Under the pieces are notes generated by a model, which saw only the letters and a list, made by a program, of their open reading frames with translations, did not search any database and was not told the origin of the DNA. Position numbers and translations under genes: made by a program. A stretch of DNA of 64,000 bases from Phycisphaerales bacterium (lineage in GTDB: Bacteria; Planctomycetota; Phycisphaerae; Phycisphaerales; SM1A02), in the NCBI GenBank assembly GCA_029260575.1, contig JAJDDB010000004.1:1-64000 (forward strand). The letters are read 5' to 3'. Shown here in pieces: positions 36,982 through 45,461 of the stretch. How positions within the stretch are numbered: position 1 is the first letter of the stretch; every line of letters starts with the position of its first letter.

Positions 36982-38145
36982 ATGAAGCCGAACACGCGGC
37001 GCAACTCCGTGACGTTGTCCGATGGCAAACGTGACGACCTCCTTAATCGGTTGGACGGCAAGATGCCGTCTGCCAGTCAGGATCGCACAGCGCGTCGCGG
37101 AAGTGAGCGACGGGTCGATCAGCGATTCGAATACCGTCATCGCGACATCGGGTTGAAAGTCGAACACCTTGGTGGTGGGTCGAGCCAGCTTCTAGTCAGC
37201 GGACGAAACCTCTCCAGCGGCGGCGTTGGCTTCCTCCATGGCGCTTTTCTGCATCCGGGTTCAATTTGTCAACTTGAGTTGGTGACCGCGTCAGGACAGG
37301 TCGAGCATATTGCGGGCAAGGTCGTCTCGTGTCGTCATGTCGAGGGCACAGTTCATGAAGTCGGTGTGCAATTCGAGCAGCGGCTGGATCCCAAACGATT
37401 CGTGAGCAGCGAGGCGGACGATCAGCGGGCTGGGCTGGATTCTATGGAGGTGCCACGCATCCACGGCCGGCTTGTTTATGTCGAGGACCTGCAGGCTGAA
37501 GCTGCATTGTTGATGCACTACTTGAAACCGACCGGCATAAATATTTCGCACGTGACCGCACCTGGTCTTGCGCTTGATGAAGCAAAGCGCGGCAACGTTG
37601 ATTACCTGTTCACCGACCTCGATCTTGATGGTGATGATGGCGTTGAGCTGATTAAGAAGCTTCGAGAGAGTAGCTTTGCCGGCCCCATTGTTGTTGTGAC
37701 AGCTGAGACCGATGCGAAACGGTTACACGCAGCGACCGTTGCTGGAGCTGATGAAATCCTGAGTTTGCCGTACAACGCCGGCGAGTTGTATCAACTTCTT
37801 CTGCAGCTGCAGGACAGGGTCAGTGGACTGCAAGGCGGCAAGTTGTACAGCACGCGTTCTGGCGATCCGGCGCTTGCGCAACTCATTACTGAATTCATCA
37901 AGGATGCAACAAAGCGTTCCGAACTGATTCAAAAGGCTATGGAGGAACAGCAGCTTGATGCAGTGCGCGCCGTATGCCTGCAATTCAAGGGCTCAGCTCC
38001 AGCGTATGGGTACGAGCCACTTGGCGAGATTGCCAGTCGAATTATCGTATTGATCGATGATGGCAGTGCGTTCGACGCTACAGTCAACGAGTTGCGCCGC
38101 ATGGTCATCATGTGCCAAAGCCTGGGTGTGCGAACGCAAGAGTGA
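36982..38145 (+). CDS. PilZ - receiver - degenerate Hpt regulator
   Basis: A 387-aa signalling protein. PilZ (about residues 40-150) has the c-di-GMP motifs RRVDQRFEYR and NLSSGGVGF. A CheY-like receiver follows (about 158-275), with the phosphoacceptor Asp in FTDLDLDGDDG and VVTAETDAKRL as the switch strand. The C-terminal helical region (about 285-387) looks like an Hpt domain, but the phosphoacceptor His is replaced by Leu in CLQFKGSAPAYGY, aligning with the HxLKGSA motif. It therefore could sense c-di-GMP and phosphorylation but not relay phosphate. ATG 36982 follows GAGGGG by 5 nt; a longer frame from 36820 is unlikely. A diverged copy of its last codons lies near 39.2 kb. Confidence 0.85.
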   Translation: MKPNTRRNSVTLSDGKRDDLLNRLDGKMPSASQDRTARRGSERRVDQRFEYRHRDIGLKVEHLGGGSSQLLVSGRNLSSGGVGFLHGAFLHPGSICQLELVTASGQVEHIAGKVVSCRHVEGTVHEVGVQFEQRLDPKRFVSSEADDQRAGLDSMEVPRIHGRLVYVEDLQAEAALLMHYLKPTGINISHVTAPGLALDEAKRGNVDYLFTDLDLDGDDGVELIKKLRESSFAGPIVVVTAETDAKRLHAATVAGADEILSLPYNAGELYQLLLQLQDRVSGLQGGKLYSTRSGDPALAQLITEFIKDATKRSELIQKAMEEQQLDAVRAVCLQFKGSAPAYGYEPLGEIASRIIVLIDDGSAFDATVNELRRMVIMCQSLGVRTQE

Positions 38146-38249
38146 TAACAGTGAATCGATTACGGAAGTTCTGGGTGGCGCTATCCATCCCACGCGATCG
38201 CTCGAACGCCCGTTGCGGCCGGTTGCACAACTGAGTCACGACCGAAACG

Positions 38250-38295
38250 GCCCGGATGATTTTCCCATCCGGCCTGATATGTCAGGATATGGCGC
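38250..38295. terminator. Weak hairpins between convergent genes
   Basis: CCGGATG (38253-38259) pairs with CATCCGG, and a second small palindrome CCTGATATGTCAGG lies just after. No strong T-run follows. They lie between the convergent stops at 38145 and 38364 and may end transcription in one or both directions. Confidence 0.3.
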
Positions 38296-38363
38296 ACGTT
38301 GATCGTGACTTTACCGCTGAATTCAGGCAGAGAACGCGTTGCAGTGTGCGGTCTTTAGCCAGT

Positions 38364-39209
38364 TCATGCCAGTATCGGTGCCGTTGAGTGTCTTGAACCA
38401 GCGTGCAGCGTCGGTGTTATTACGCAAATGCCAACGCTGACTAAATCCACAGCAATGCGCGTTGACGGATGAGCTACCACCTGCTGCCACGCAGACCACA
38501 TGCCGGGTGACCATCGAATGTCATCAAAGATCATGATGCAGTTGTCCGCTGCGAGCGGACGAATCATCTCGAAGTACTCGATCGTCGGTTTTTCTTGATG
38601 GTGCCCGTCAATGAATGCATATTCCACGGGTTCACCCGCATTCAGGGCATGCGGTAACGTATCCGAGAACCGACCCTGGATATAGGTAATGTTGTCCAAG
38701 CCCAGATCTTGGTGCACTTCTTGGGCCAGTTGAATTCGCGATCGGGAACCCTCAAGGGTTACAAGCCGGCCCTGCCCGTTCAATTTCATTGCTGCAGCTT
38801 GATAGGCAGAGGAAATCCCGATGCACGTTCCCAATTCCAAAGCCGATTGCGGCTTGAATTCTCTGATTAACAAATGCAAGAGTGTTGCTGGGCGCTGTTT
38901 CTTGCTGGCTGAACACACATGTCGAACGGTCTGACCTTCGATGACATTGCGACATACAGCCAGTTCGCGGCGCTTGGCCTCGATTCGGTGGCTCCACCGT
39001 GCAGATTCATCCGGCTCGTCGGCGCGAAGTTGTTGGAGAACCATGGCGAGGCGCGCACCTATCGGATTGTTAATTGCTGCCAGAGCTTGCAATCGTCTTT
39101 GACGACCAATTCGGGCCGCTGGAACGACATGAATTCGAGCGCAGAAGTTATATGCCACTCGTCCAAGGCCTTTGCTTGTTGACAACACGTATATGACTCC
39201 GGTGCACAT
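38364..39209 (-). CDS. Class I SAM-dependent methyltransferase (O-methyltransferase-like)
   Basis: A 281-aa protein with a Methyltransf_24-type fold. SALELGTCIGISSAYQAAA is motif I, RLVTLEGS ends at the ribose-binding acidic residue, and VEYAFIDGHHQEKP carries the metal/catalytic Asp as in caffeoyl-CoA O-methyltransferases. CIMIFDDIRWS follows. Substrate is unknown. The N-terminal 70 residues are poorly conserved-looking and the ATG at 39209 may not be the true start; it lies at the edge of the recombination scar. It converges with the PilZ regulator gene. Confidence 0.75.
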   Translation of the reverse strand: MCTGVIYVLSTSKGLGRVAYNFCARIHVVPAARIGRQRRLQALAAINNPIGARLAMVLQQLRADEPDESARWSHRIEAKRRELAVCRNVIEGQTVRHVCSASKKQRPATLLHLLIREFKPQSALELGTCIGISSAYQAAAMKLNGQGRLVTLEGSRSRIQLAQEVHQDLGLDNITYIQGRFSDTLPHALNAGEPVEYAFIDGHHQEKPTIEYFEMIRPLAADNCIMIFDDIRWSPGMWSAWQQVVAHPSTRIAVDLVSVGICVITPTLHAGSRHSTAPILA

Positions 39210-39212
39210 GTG

Positions 39213-39279
39213 GACGCGAGGGTCAATGAACTATGCGGTATGGTAATAATGTGCCAGAGTCTGGGCGTTCGTGCGGAGT
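39213..39279 (+). pseudogene. Remnant of a paralogue of the PilZ-receiver regulator (last codons)
   Basis: This stretch aligns with 38074-38140, the end of the regulator gene. VNEL and MVIMCQSLGVR are shared. Within the MVIMCQSLGVR block every difference (seven) falls on a third codon position, so the copy diverged as a coding sequence. No upstream part of the paralogue is present and no stop follows at the equivalent place. Confidence 0.7.
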
Positions 39280-39340
39280 GGAATTTTCACATGACCGAAC
39301 GCCTCGGTATTGCGTTCTGGCCGTATGATGTTCTCCAGCA

Positions 39341-39401
39341 GGTCAAAGTCGCCACGATTCAATACTGCCTACGACTTCTCGATCCGTCAGACAGAACCGA
39401 G
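39341..39401 (+). mobile_element. Remnant of an IS5-type transposase C-terminus
   Basis: This 61-nt stretch matches 229-289, the end of the transposase at the left edge, with about ten mismatches. The block CGACTTCTCGATCCGTCAGA is identical. It is the final 20 residues of the transposase (VKVATIQYCLRLLDPSDR); no other transposase sequence is nearby and the stop codon is lost. Confidence 0.75.
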
Positions 39402-39457
39402 TTGAAACTACAGCAGGAAATGATTCGTACCGAGAATTGCAGATATGATTGGCGGCG

Positions 39458-40408
39458 ATGGAATCGTTGCCGAAGACGATTGTGATTGTTGGGCCAACTG
39501 CCGGTGGGAAGACCGACTTGTCGCTTGAGCTTGCTGCGCGATTGCCCGGTGGCGGCGAATGTGTGTGCGCAGACTCCATGCAGGTCTATTGCGGTATGGA
39601 TATTGGCACAGCAAAACCAACTGCTGAGGAACAGGCGCGAGTGCCGCATCATCTTCTTGATCTTCTGGAACCGTCTGAAGACGGGTTCAGCGTGGATACG
39701 TGGCTGCAGCTTGCTCGGCAGATAATTGGCGACATAGCAGCGCGCGGCTCGGTCCCGATTGTTGTCGGCGGGACGAACCTCTATATCCAGGCGCTGTTGT
39801 ACGGCATGTTCGAAGGACCGGTGCCGAACGATGATTTGCGCGCGCGTTTGCAGTCGATGGAAACTGAGGAACTTCGAGCACGCCTGGAGGAAGTGGACCC
39901 GGATGCGGCGCAGCGCCTGCACCCCAATGATCGCAAACGGACGGTACGTGCGATCGAGGTTTTTGAATTAACCGGTCAGCCGATCAGCGCGTTGCAGGAC
40001 CAGTGGAGCGCTTCGCGACCTCGCGATGACATATTCGTAGTCGGGCTTGGGTTTCCGCCGGAGGTGATTAACAAGCGAATCAATGCGCGGGTCAAGTTGA
40101 TGATGCAGCGCGGCTTGCGCGATGAAGTGCATTCTCTCTGGGCAAATGGTCAATTGGGCAGGCAGGCATCGGAAGCTCTGGGGTACAAGCAGATGATTGA
40201 TGCATTCGAGGCCAGGACGACCGAGGAAGAAGCATTTGAGCAAATCAAGATTCAGACCCGGCGGTACGCCCGTAAGCAGCGGACGTGGCTGAAGCGGTTT
40301 CGGATGCACCAGCCGGGGCTGTGGCTGGATGCGGCCGATCAGAGCGCGCAAGAGCTTTGTAATAAAGCACTTATCTGTATTGAAGCGTGGCTTGATGCCT
40401 GTGGGTAA
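39458..40408 (+). CDS. miaA: tRNA dimethylallyltransferase
   Basis: A 316-aa MiaA, adding the dimethylallyl group to A37 of tRNAs reading UNN codons. VIVGPTAGGKTDLS is the P-loop; ADSMQVYCGMDIGTAKP is the conserved DSMQVYrgmDIGTAKp motif; PHHLLDLLEP and VVGGTNLYIQALL follow. YARKQRTWLKRF is the C-terminal tRNA-binding helix. ATG 39458 is used; the TTG at 39449 is less likely. It stands at the head of the housekeeping block, 57 nt after the IS remnant. Confidence 0.95.
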   Translation: MESLPKTIVIVGPTAGGKTDLSLELAARLPGGGECVCADSMQVYCGMDIGTAKPTAEEQARVPHHLLDLLEPSEDGFSVDTWLQLARQIIGDIAARGSVPIVVGGTNLYIQALLYGMFEGPVPNDDLRARLQSMETEELRARLEEVDPDAAQRLHPNDRKRTVRAIEVFELTGQPISALQDQWSASRPRDDIFVVGLGFPPEVINKRINARVKLMMQRGLRDEVHSLWANGQLGRQASEALGYKQMIDAFEARTTEEEAFEQIKIQTRRYARKQRTWLKRFRMHQPGLWLDAADQSAQELCNKALICIEAWLDACG

Positions 40409-40563
40409 TGGAATACTTCCGCAGGTCGCAGCGATTTGCCGATGCACAAGCAATCTTGACAGCCGGCTCTGGAACGGTAGCGTGCCGCCCCCTAGCCTGC
40501 TTCGAAATGCTTGGAAGCTTTGGTTGATACCGGACCCGCATTGGGTCGATAGTTGCCCCGTTC

Positions 40564-43221
40564 ATGGCCAAGAAAAAAACAACTCGGAAGAAAACCAGCA
40601 GCCGCAATCGCTGGGACGAGCCTATCGACGCCAAGGGTAAGCAATTGGTGATTGTGGAATCGCCGGCCAAGGCGCGCACGATCAACCAGTACCTCGGCCG
40701 CGACTTCGTCGTTGCTGCGTCGGTCGGGCATGTTCGCGATCTGCCAACCAAAGCGCCAAAGGGCAGCAAACAGCCGGTGCCGGGTGTCGATCTGGAACAT
40801 GGTTTCAAACCGACGTACGAAGTGCTGGCGGACAAGAAGTCGATCGTGAATCGTCTGAAGAAGGCAGCCAAAGAAGCCGTCAAGATATGGTTCGCAACTG
40901 ACCTTGATCGGGAAGGCGAAGCGATTGCCTGGCATCTTGCGCAGGAGCTCGGTGTCAAGACCGCCGATGCGAAGCGCGTCGTATTCAACGCGATTACAAA
41001 ATCAGAAATACAACGAGCGTTCGAAACGCCGCATTCCATTGACGAATACAAGGTGAACGCCCAGCAGGCGCGCCGGATTTTGGATCGAATCGTCGGCTAC
41101 CAGGTGTCGCCGCTGCTCTGGAAGAAAGTCGCACGAGGTTTGAGCGCCGGCCGCGTGCAATCGGTTGCAGTCCGTCTGGTTGTCGATCGGGAGCGCGAGA
41201 TCGACGACTTCGTACCCGATGAGTACTGGAAGATCACCGGCTACTTCACGGTCGACGTGGACAAGACCGGTGCATTGCGCGAAGCTTGGGTGAAATGGCT
41301 TGCAGACACCGCAGAACGCAAGGAAAATGAGAAGGGCGTTTCAAACGAAGCGTCGATCCGCGAGAAGAACGCCTGGCTGAACGAGCATCAATCCATCAGC
41401 GGTGAGTTGTTCAAGATAGATGGCAAGAAATTCGAAGCGACGAATGTCGAGCAGGCACGTCGTGCGGTCGAATTGTCCGGGCTCCAAGTCGTTGAAGAAG
41501 ACGTCACGGTCGACGAGAAGGCCAAAGGGCCGGCAAAGCGACAGGTGACCCTCATAGGCACACTTGCTGGCACACAGCCTGATTGGCGCGTGCAATCAGT
41601 CGGCACAAAGCGGACGCGCAGCCGGCCATATCCGCCGTACATCACTTCCACAATTCAGCAGGCTGCAGCTAACCTGCTCGGGTTCGGCGCGCAACAAACT
41701 ATGCGTGTCGCACAGCAGTTGTATGAAGGTGTCGAGATCAAAGGTCGCGGTTCAGTCGGTCTGATTACCTACATGCGTACGGATTCGACACACCTGTCGG
41801 ACGATGCAGTCTCGCAGGTGCGCGGGTTCATTGATCACAGCTTCGGAAAGAAGTATCTGCCCGAAAAGCCCAATCGCTACCGGGCCAACAAGCAGGCGCA
41901 GGAGGCGCACGAAGCGATTCGACCTACGGATGTCGGGCTTGATCCGAACAGCGATGCAGTGAAGGCAAGTCTTGATGCAAATCAACTTAAGGTGTATCGC
42001 CTGATCTGGGAACGCTTTGTCGCGTGTCAGATGACTCCGGCGGAATGGGATTCGACGACGATCGAATTCGGCGCAGAATTCAACGGCCACGAAGTCGTGT
42101 ACAAGACCACCGGCCGAACACTCGTCTTTGACGGGTTCTATAGGGTTGCAGGCATCCCGAAGGTGTCTGATGAACTTGTCCTGCCGGAGATGACCGAAAC
42201 GCAGCCATTGGCAGCGCTGCAGATCGAACCTGCTCAGAAATTCACGAATCCGCCGCCTCGGTACACCGAGGCATCGCTCATCAAGCGCCTGGAATCTGAA
42301 GGGATCGGTCGGCCGTCCACGTATGCGTCGATTATCAATGTGATTCAAAATCGTAAGTATGTCGAGCAAATCGACAGGCGGTTCTACGCAACCGATCTCG
42401 GCGAAGTTGTGACGGACAAGCTCGTGCAGAGTTTTCCTCGATTGATGGATCTCGGCTACACCCGCACGCTGGAAGAGCACCTGGACAGGATCGAGGAACA
42501 GCACACGGACTGGCAGGAAATGTTGGCCGAGTTCTACGAGCGCTTTGCGACGAATCTTGAAGAAGCGCACGAGAACATGCGGCACGCAAAGGCGGAGATG
42601 CAGCCGGCACCGTATAAATGTCCGAAGTGCGGCAGCAAGACCTGTTACCGCTTCGGACGCAACGGCAGGTTCCTGTCGTGTTCGGCGTACCCGGAATGTG
42701 ATTACGCAGCGCCGATTAATCGAATAGGTGAACCGCTTCTGCCGGAGCGCGTCAACATTCGATGTCCCGAAGATGGCTCGGGGATGTTGCTGCGCAGCGG
42801 TCGATTCGGAAAGTTCATTGCCTCGCCGAATTACCCCGATGTGAAATTTGTGCTCAATCTCGACAAGAAGGGTGGGCTCAAGCTTCCGCAACCGCCGCCG
42901 TACAAGACGGAGTTGACCTGCGAGAAATGTGATGCGCCGCTGTATCTGCGCCGGGGCAAGCGCGGGCCGTGGCTTGGTTGCTCGACATTCCCGAAATGCA
43001 AGGGGCGCATGGCGTGGTCGAAAGTTGAAGACGCTACGAAAAAGAAGCTTGAGATGAAACTCGATGAGCACGAACGAGCTCATCCGCAGCCGGAATTGCA
43101 CACGCTTGACGGCGATGTCATCAAAGAAGGCACGAATATTGAGGATCTGCTGCTCAGCGACGAGGTCCAGCAGCTTGAGATTCACCCCGACGCCGCTGAG
43201 ACTCACACGGAAGCGGCGTAG
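40564..43221 (+). CDS. topA: DNA topoisomerase I
   Basis: An 885-aa type IA topoisomerase that relaxes negative supercoils. Toprim: LVIVESPAKARTI and ATDLDREGEAIAWHLA. The active-site Tyr lies in GLITYMRTDSTHLS. RGLSAGRVQSVAVR and EGIGRPSTYA are further core motifs. Two C-terminal zinc ribbons (CPKCGSKTCYRFGRNGRFLSCS and CEKCDAPLYLRRGKRG...C) are visible, with a third atypical repeat between them. The Lys-rich N-terminal 20 residues are an extension. ATG 40564. Confidence 0.95.
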   Translation: MAKKKTTRKKTSSRNRWDEPIDAKGKQLVIVESPAKARTINQYLGRDFVVAASVGHVRDLPTKAPKGSKQPVPGVDLEHGFKPTYEVLADKKSIVNRLKKAAKEAVKIWFATDLDREGEAIAWHLAQELGVKTADAKRVVFNAITKSEIQRAFETPHSIDEYKVNAQQARRILDRIVGYQVSPLLWKKVARGLSAGRVQSVAVRLVVDREREIDDFVPDEYWKITGYFTVDVDKTGALREAWVKWLADTAERKENEKGVSNEASIREKNAWLNEHQSISGELFKIDGKKFEATNVEQARRAVELSGLQVVEEDVTVDEKAKGPAKRQVTLIGTLAGTQPDWRVQSVGTKRTRSRPYPPYITSTIQQAAANLLGFGAQQTMRVAQQLYEGVEIKGRGSVGLITYMRTDSTHLSDDAVSQVRGFIDHSFGKKYLPEKPNRYRANKQAQEAHEAIRPTDVGLDPNSDAVKASLDANQLKVYRLIWERFVACQMTPAEWDSTTIEFGAEFNGHEVVYKTTGRTLVFDGFYRVAGIPKVSDELVLPEMTETQPLAALQIEPAQKFTNPPPRYTEASLIKRLESEGIGRPSTYASIINVIQNRKYVEQIDRRFYATDLGEVVTDKLVQSFPRLMDLGYTRTLEEHLDRIEEQHTDWQEMLAEFYERFATNLEEAHENMRHAKAEMQPAPYKCPKCGSKTCYRFGRNGRFLSCSAYPECDYAAPINRIGEPLLPERVNIRCPEDGSGMLLRSGRFGKFIASPNYPDVKFVLNLDKKGGLKLPQPPPYKTELTCEKCDAPLYLRRGKRGPWLGCSTFPKCKGRMAWSKVEDATKKKLEMKLDEHERAHPQPELHTLDGDVIKEGTNIEDLLLSDEVQQLEIHPDAAETHTEAA

Positions 43222-43383
43222 TCCGGGGATTTCTTGGCGGCGTTGCCAGTCGGCGGTAACATACAGATGTAGATAGTGCACCGCCTGCATGCTCCCGGTA
43301 TGTCGCGCACCCACGTCGCTTCGCGCCATGGACCATCCCCCCGCACCCCGGCGGAACTGTCGACATACATCGGAGTCAGACTC

Positions 43384-43977
43384 ATGGCGAGAATGCGCGC
43401 TCCCGCACGGCGGCGTCAACTTCTCGAGGTGGCTGCAGATGTTTTTTCGCGCAAAGGCTACCACGGCGCGACCACCGCAGAATTGGCACGAGAAGCGGGA
43501 ATCACAGAACCCATTTTGTATCGGCACTTCACAAGCAAGCTTGAGTTGTTTGGGACGCTGATTGACGAGGTTGGCAACAACGCCGTCGCGACGTGGCAGG
43601 AATCGCTGGAGGCAGCGACAACGCCTGCTGATCGATTGCGAATACTGATGACTGCGAACCCCGCTGTACGTGGGCGTGGTCAGGGTGTGTACCGCGTCAT
43701 CATTCAGGCAATGACAAGCAACGCCGATGAAGCAGAAATTCGCACGACGCTTCGACGACACCTGCGGAAACTACAGATGTTTGTGGCTTTCGAACTTGCC
43801 GTTGCCCAGGACAATGGCTTGATCGGTGCGGACATTGAGATTGACGTATTGTCTTGGATGTTGGTGGACATGACGGTCGGCTTCGGCCTGATCGGACCGC
43901 TGGATGTACCCGGCCACAACAAAGCAGCCGGTGCGGGGCGGGTTCATAAACTGCTTGCGTCACTGCTTAGCAACTGA
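43384..43977 (+). CDS. TetR/AcrR-family transcriptional regulator
   Basis: A 197-aa regulator. The N-terminal helix-turn-helix is typical: LLEVAADVFSRKGYHGATTAELAREAGITEPILYRHF. The C-terminal half is a helical ligand-binding domain without recognisable specificity. ATG 43384 begins MARMRAPARRR; the frame is open further upstream, with no better start. It sits between topA and pgk, and no divergent target gene is obvious; autoregulation or control of a distant gene is likely. Confidence 0.9.
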   Translation: MARMRAPARRRQLLEVAADVFSRKGYHGATTAELAREAGITEPILYRHFTSKLELFGTLIDEVGNNAVATWQESLEAATTPADRLRILMTANPAVRGRGQGVYRVIIQAMTSNADEAEIRTTLRRHLRKLQMFVAFELAVAQDNGLIGADIEIDVLSWMLVDMTVGFGLIGPLDVPGHNKAAGAGRVHKLLASLLSN

Positions 43978-44069
43978 ATTGTGCGGATACTGCTGATCGG
44001 TATGATCAACGCGACTCGACGAATGAGCCGCCGGGGTGGTGGTGACGCAAGATCTGAACTGATCAGCCA

Positions 44070-45278
44070 ATGACAAAACGCAGTATTGACAAAGTAGAGG
44101 TTGCTGGAAAACGGGTTCTGATGCGGGTGGACTTCAATGTTCCGCTTGCTGCCAACGGAAGCGTGGCCGACGATCGTCGCATCCGCATGGCCCTTCCGAG
44201 CATTCGCAGTGTGCTTGAACGCAGCGGCAGAGTGGTGTTGATGAGCCATCTCGGTCGTCCGGGCGGCAACGGCTATGAGGCGGAATTTTCGCTGCAACCG
44301 GCTGCCCAGCGGCTTGGTGAGATTCTGAACGACGTGACCATCACGTTTGCCCAGCGCGATTGTGTGGGTGCGGAAGCGGTTGACGCTGTGGCCGCAATGC
44401 CAGCCGCCAGCGTCGTGGTCCTGGAGAACCTGCGGTTTCACAGCGGCGAAAAGGCGGGCGATGATTCGTTTGCTCTGAAGCTTGCACCCTTCGGCGATGT
44501 GTACTGCAACGACGCGTTCGGCACGGCACACCGAAGCGACGCATCGATGGTTGCAGTCCCAAGAGCAATGTCGGGCAAACCGAAAGTGGCGGGACTCCTG
44601 CTGCAAAGAGAGCTGAAATATCTTTCGGAGACGATCGAAGAAGCGCGCAAGCCGTTCGTAGCGATCCTCGGCGGTGCAAAAGTTTCGGACAAACTTGGCG
44701 CGATTCGCAATCTGATCGGCCGAGTCGATTCAATCATCGTTGGTGGGGCGATGGCGTATACATTCCTCAAAGCTCAGGGAATCGACATCGGCGACAGCCG
44801 AGTCGAGGTTGAAATGCTGGAACAGGCAACACGCATTCTCGAAGAATTGCGCAGCACAGCAACCGAAATGCATCTGCCGATCGACCATGTTTGTGCGCAG
44901 GAGATTTCGTCGGACACCAACGTGCGCGTGTGCAGCGAGTCTATTCCTGCCGGCTGGATGGGCCTGGACATCGGGCCGGACACATACATCGGCTATCGCG
45001 AAGTTGTCAGCGGCGCGCAGACGATTGTGTGGAACGGTCCAATGGGTGTATTTGAAACGCCGCCGTTCGATGTTGGAACACGAAGGGTTGCAGAGGCGGT
45101 TGTGCAAGCAACCGAGGCCGGCGCGGTCAGCGTCATTGGCGGTGGTGACACTGCTGCTGCAATTGAGGCATTCGGCATGGCTGAGCAGGTCTCACATGTC
45201 TCCACCGGCGGCGGGGCTAGCCTGCAGATGCTTGAGGGCAAGCCGTTCGAGTCGGTCGAATTGCTGGACGACGCCTGA
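44070..45278 (+). CDS. pgk: Phosphoglycerate kinase
   Basis: A 402-aa glycolytic enzyme converting 1,3-bisphosphoglycerate and ADP to 3-phosphoglycerate and ATP. RVLMRVDFNVPL is the signature; LMSHLGRPGG holds substrate-binding His/Arg. VAILGGAKVSDK and the nucleotide loop VIGGGDTAAAIEAFG...STGGGASLQMLEGK are intact. It is followed by a redoxin gene after about 180 nt. Intergenic 45279-45461 holds only the downstream ribosome site. Confidence 0.95.
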   Translation: MTKRSIDKVEVAGKRVLMRVDFNVPLAANGSVADDRRIRMALPSIRSVLERSGRVVLMSHLGRPGGNGYEAEFSLQPAAQRLGEILNDVTITFAQRDCVGAEAVDAVAAMPAASVVVLENLRFHSGEKAGDDSFALKLAPFGDVYCNDAFGTAHRSDASMVAVPRAMSGKPKVAGLLLQRELKYLSETIEEARKPFVAILGGAKVSDKLGAIRNLIGRVDSIIVGGAMAYTFLKAQGIDIGDSRVEVEMLEQATRILEELRSTATEMHLPIDHVCAQEISSDTNVRVCSESIPAGWMGLDIGPDTYIGYREVVSGAQTIVWNGPMGVFETPPFDVGTRRVAEAVVQATEAGAVSVIGGGDTAAAIEAFGMAEQVSHVSTGGGASLQMLEGKPFESVELLDDA

Positions 45279-45461
45279 AAACGCGCGATGGAACATCGCA
45301 GCGTCAGACGTGTCTGCTATGAGCGGGCCAGCGGGATACTGAAGCGGGCAAATATAAATTCCCGGATGAGAATTGTTCGGCTGGCGTCCAGTTGGATATC
45401 GTAGTACGTGATGGGCTCGATTCCGTGCCCGCTGAAGAGTGCCTTCCAAAGGGGTTTTTTC

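Noticed and set aside
41752-43761. 669-codon open frame antisense to topA
   Set aside because: Antisense to an unambiguous gene; the product is Arg/Cys-rich and matches no family, as expected of a codon-bias shadow.
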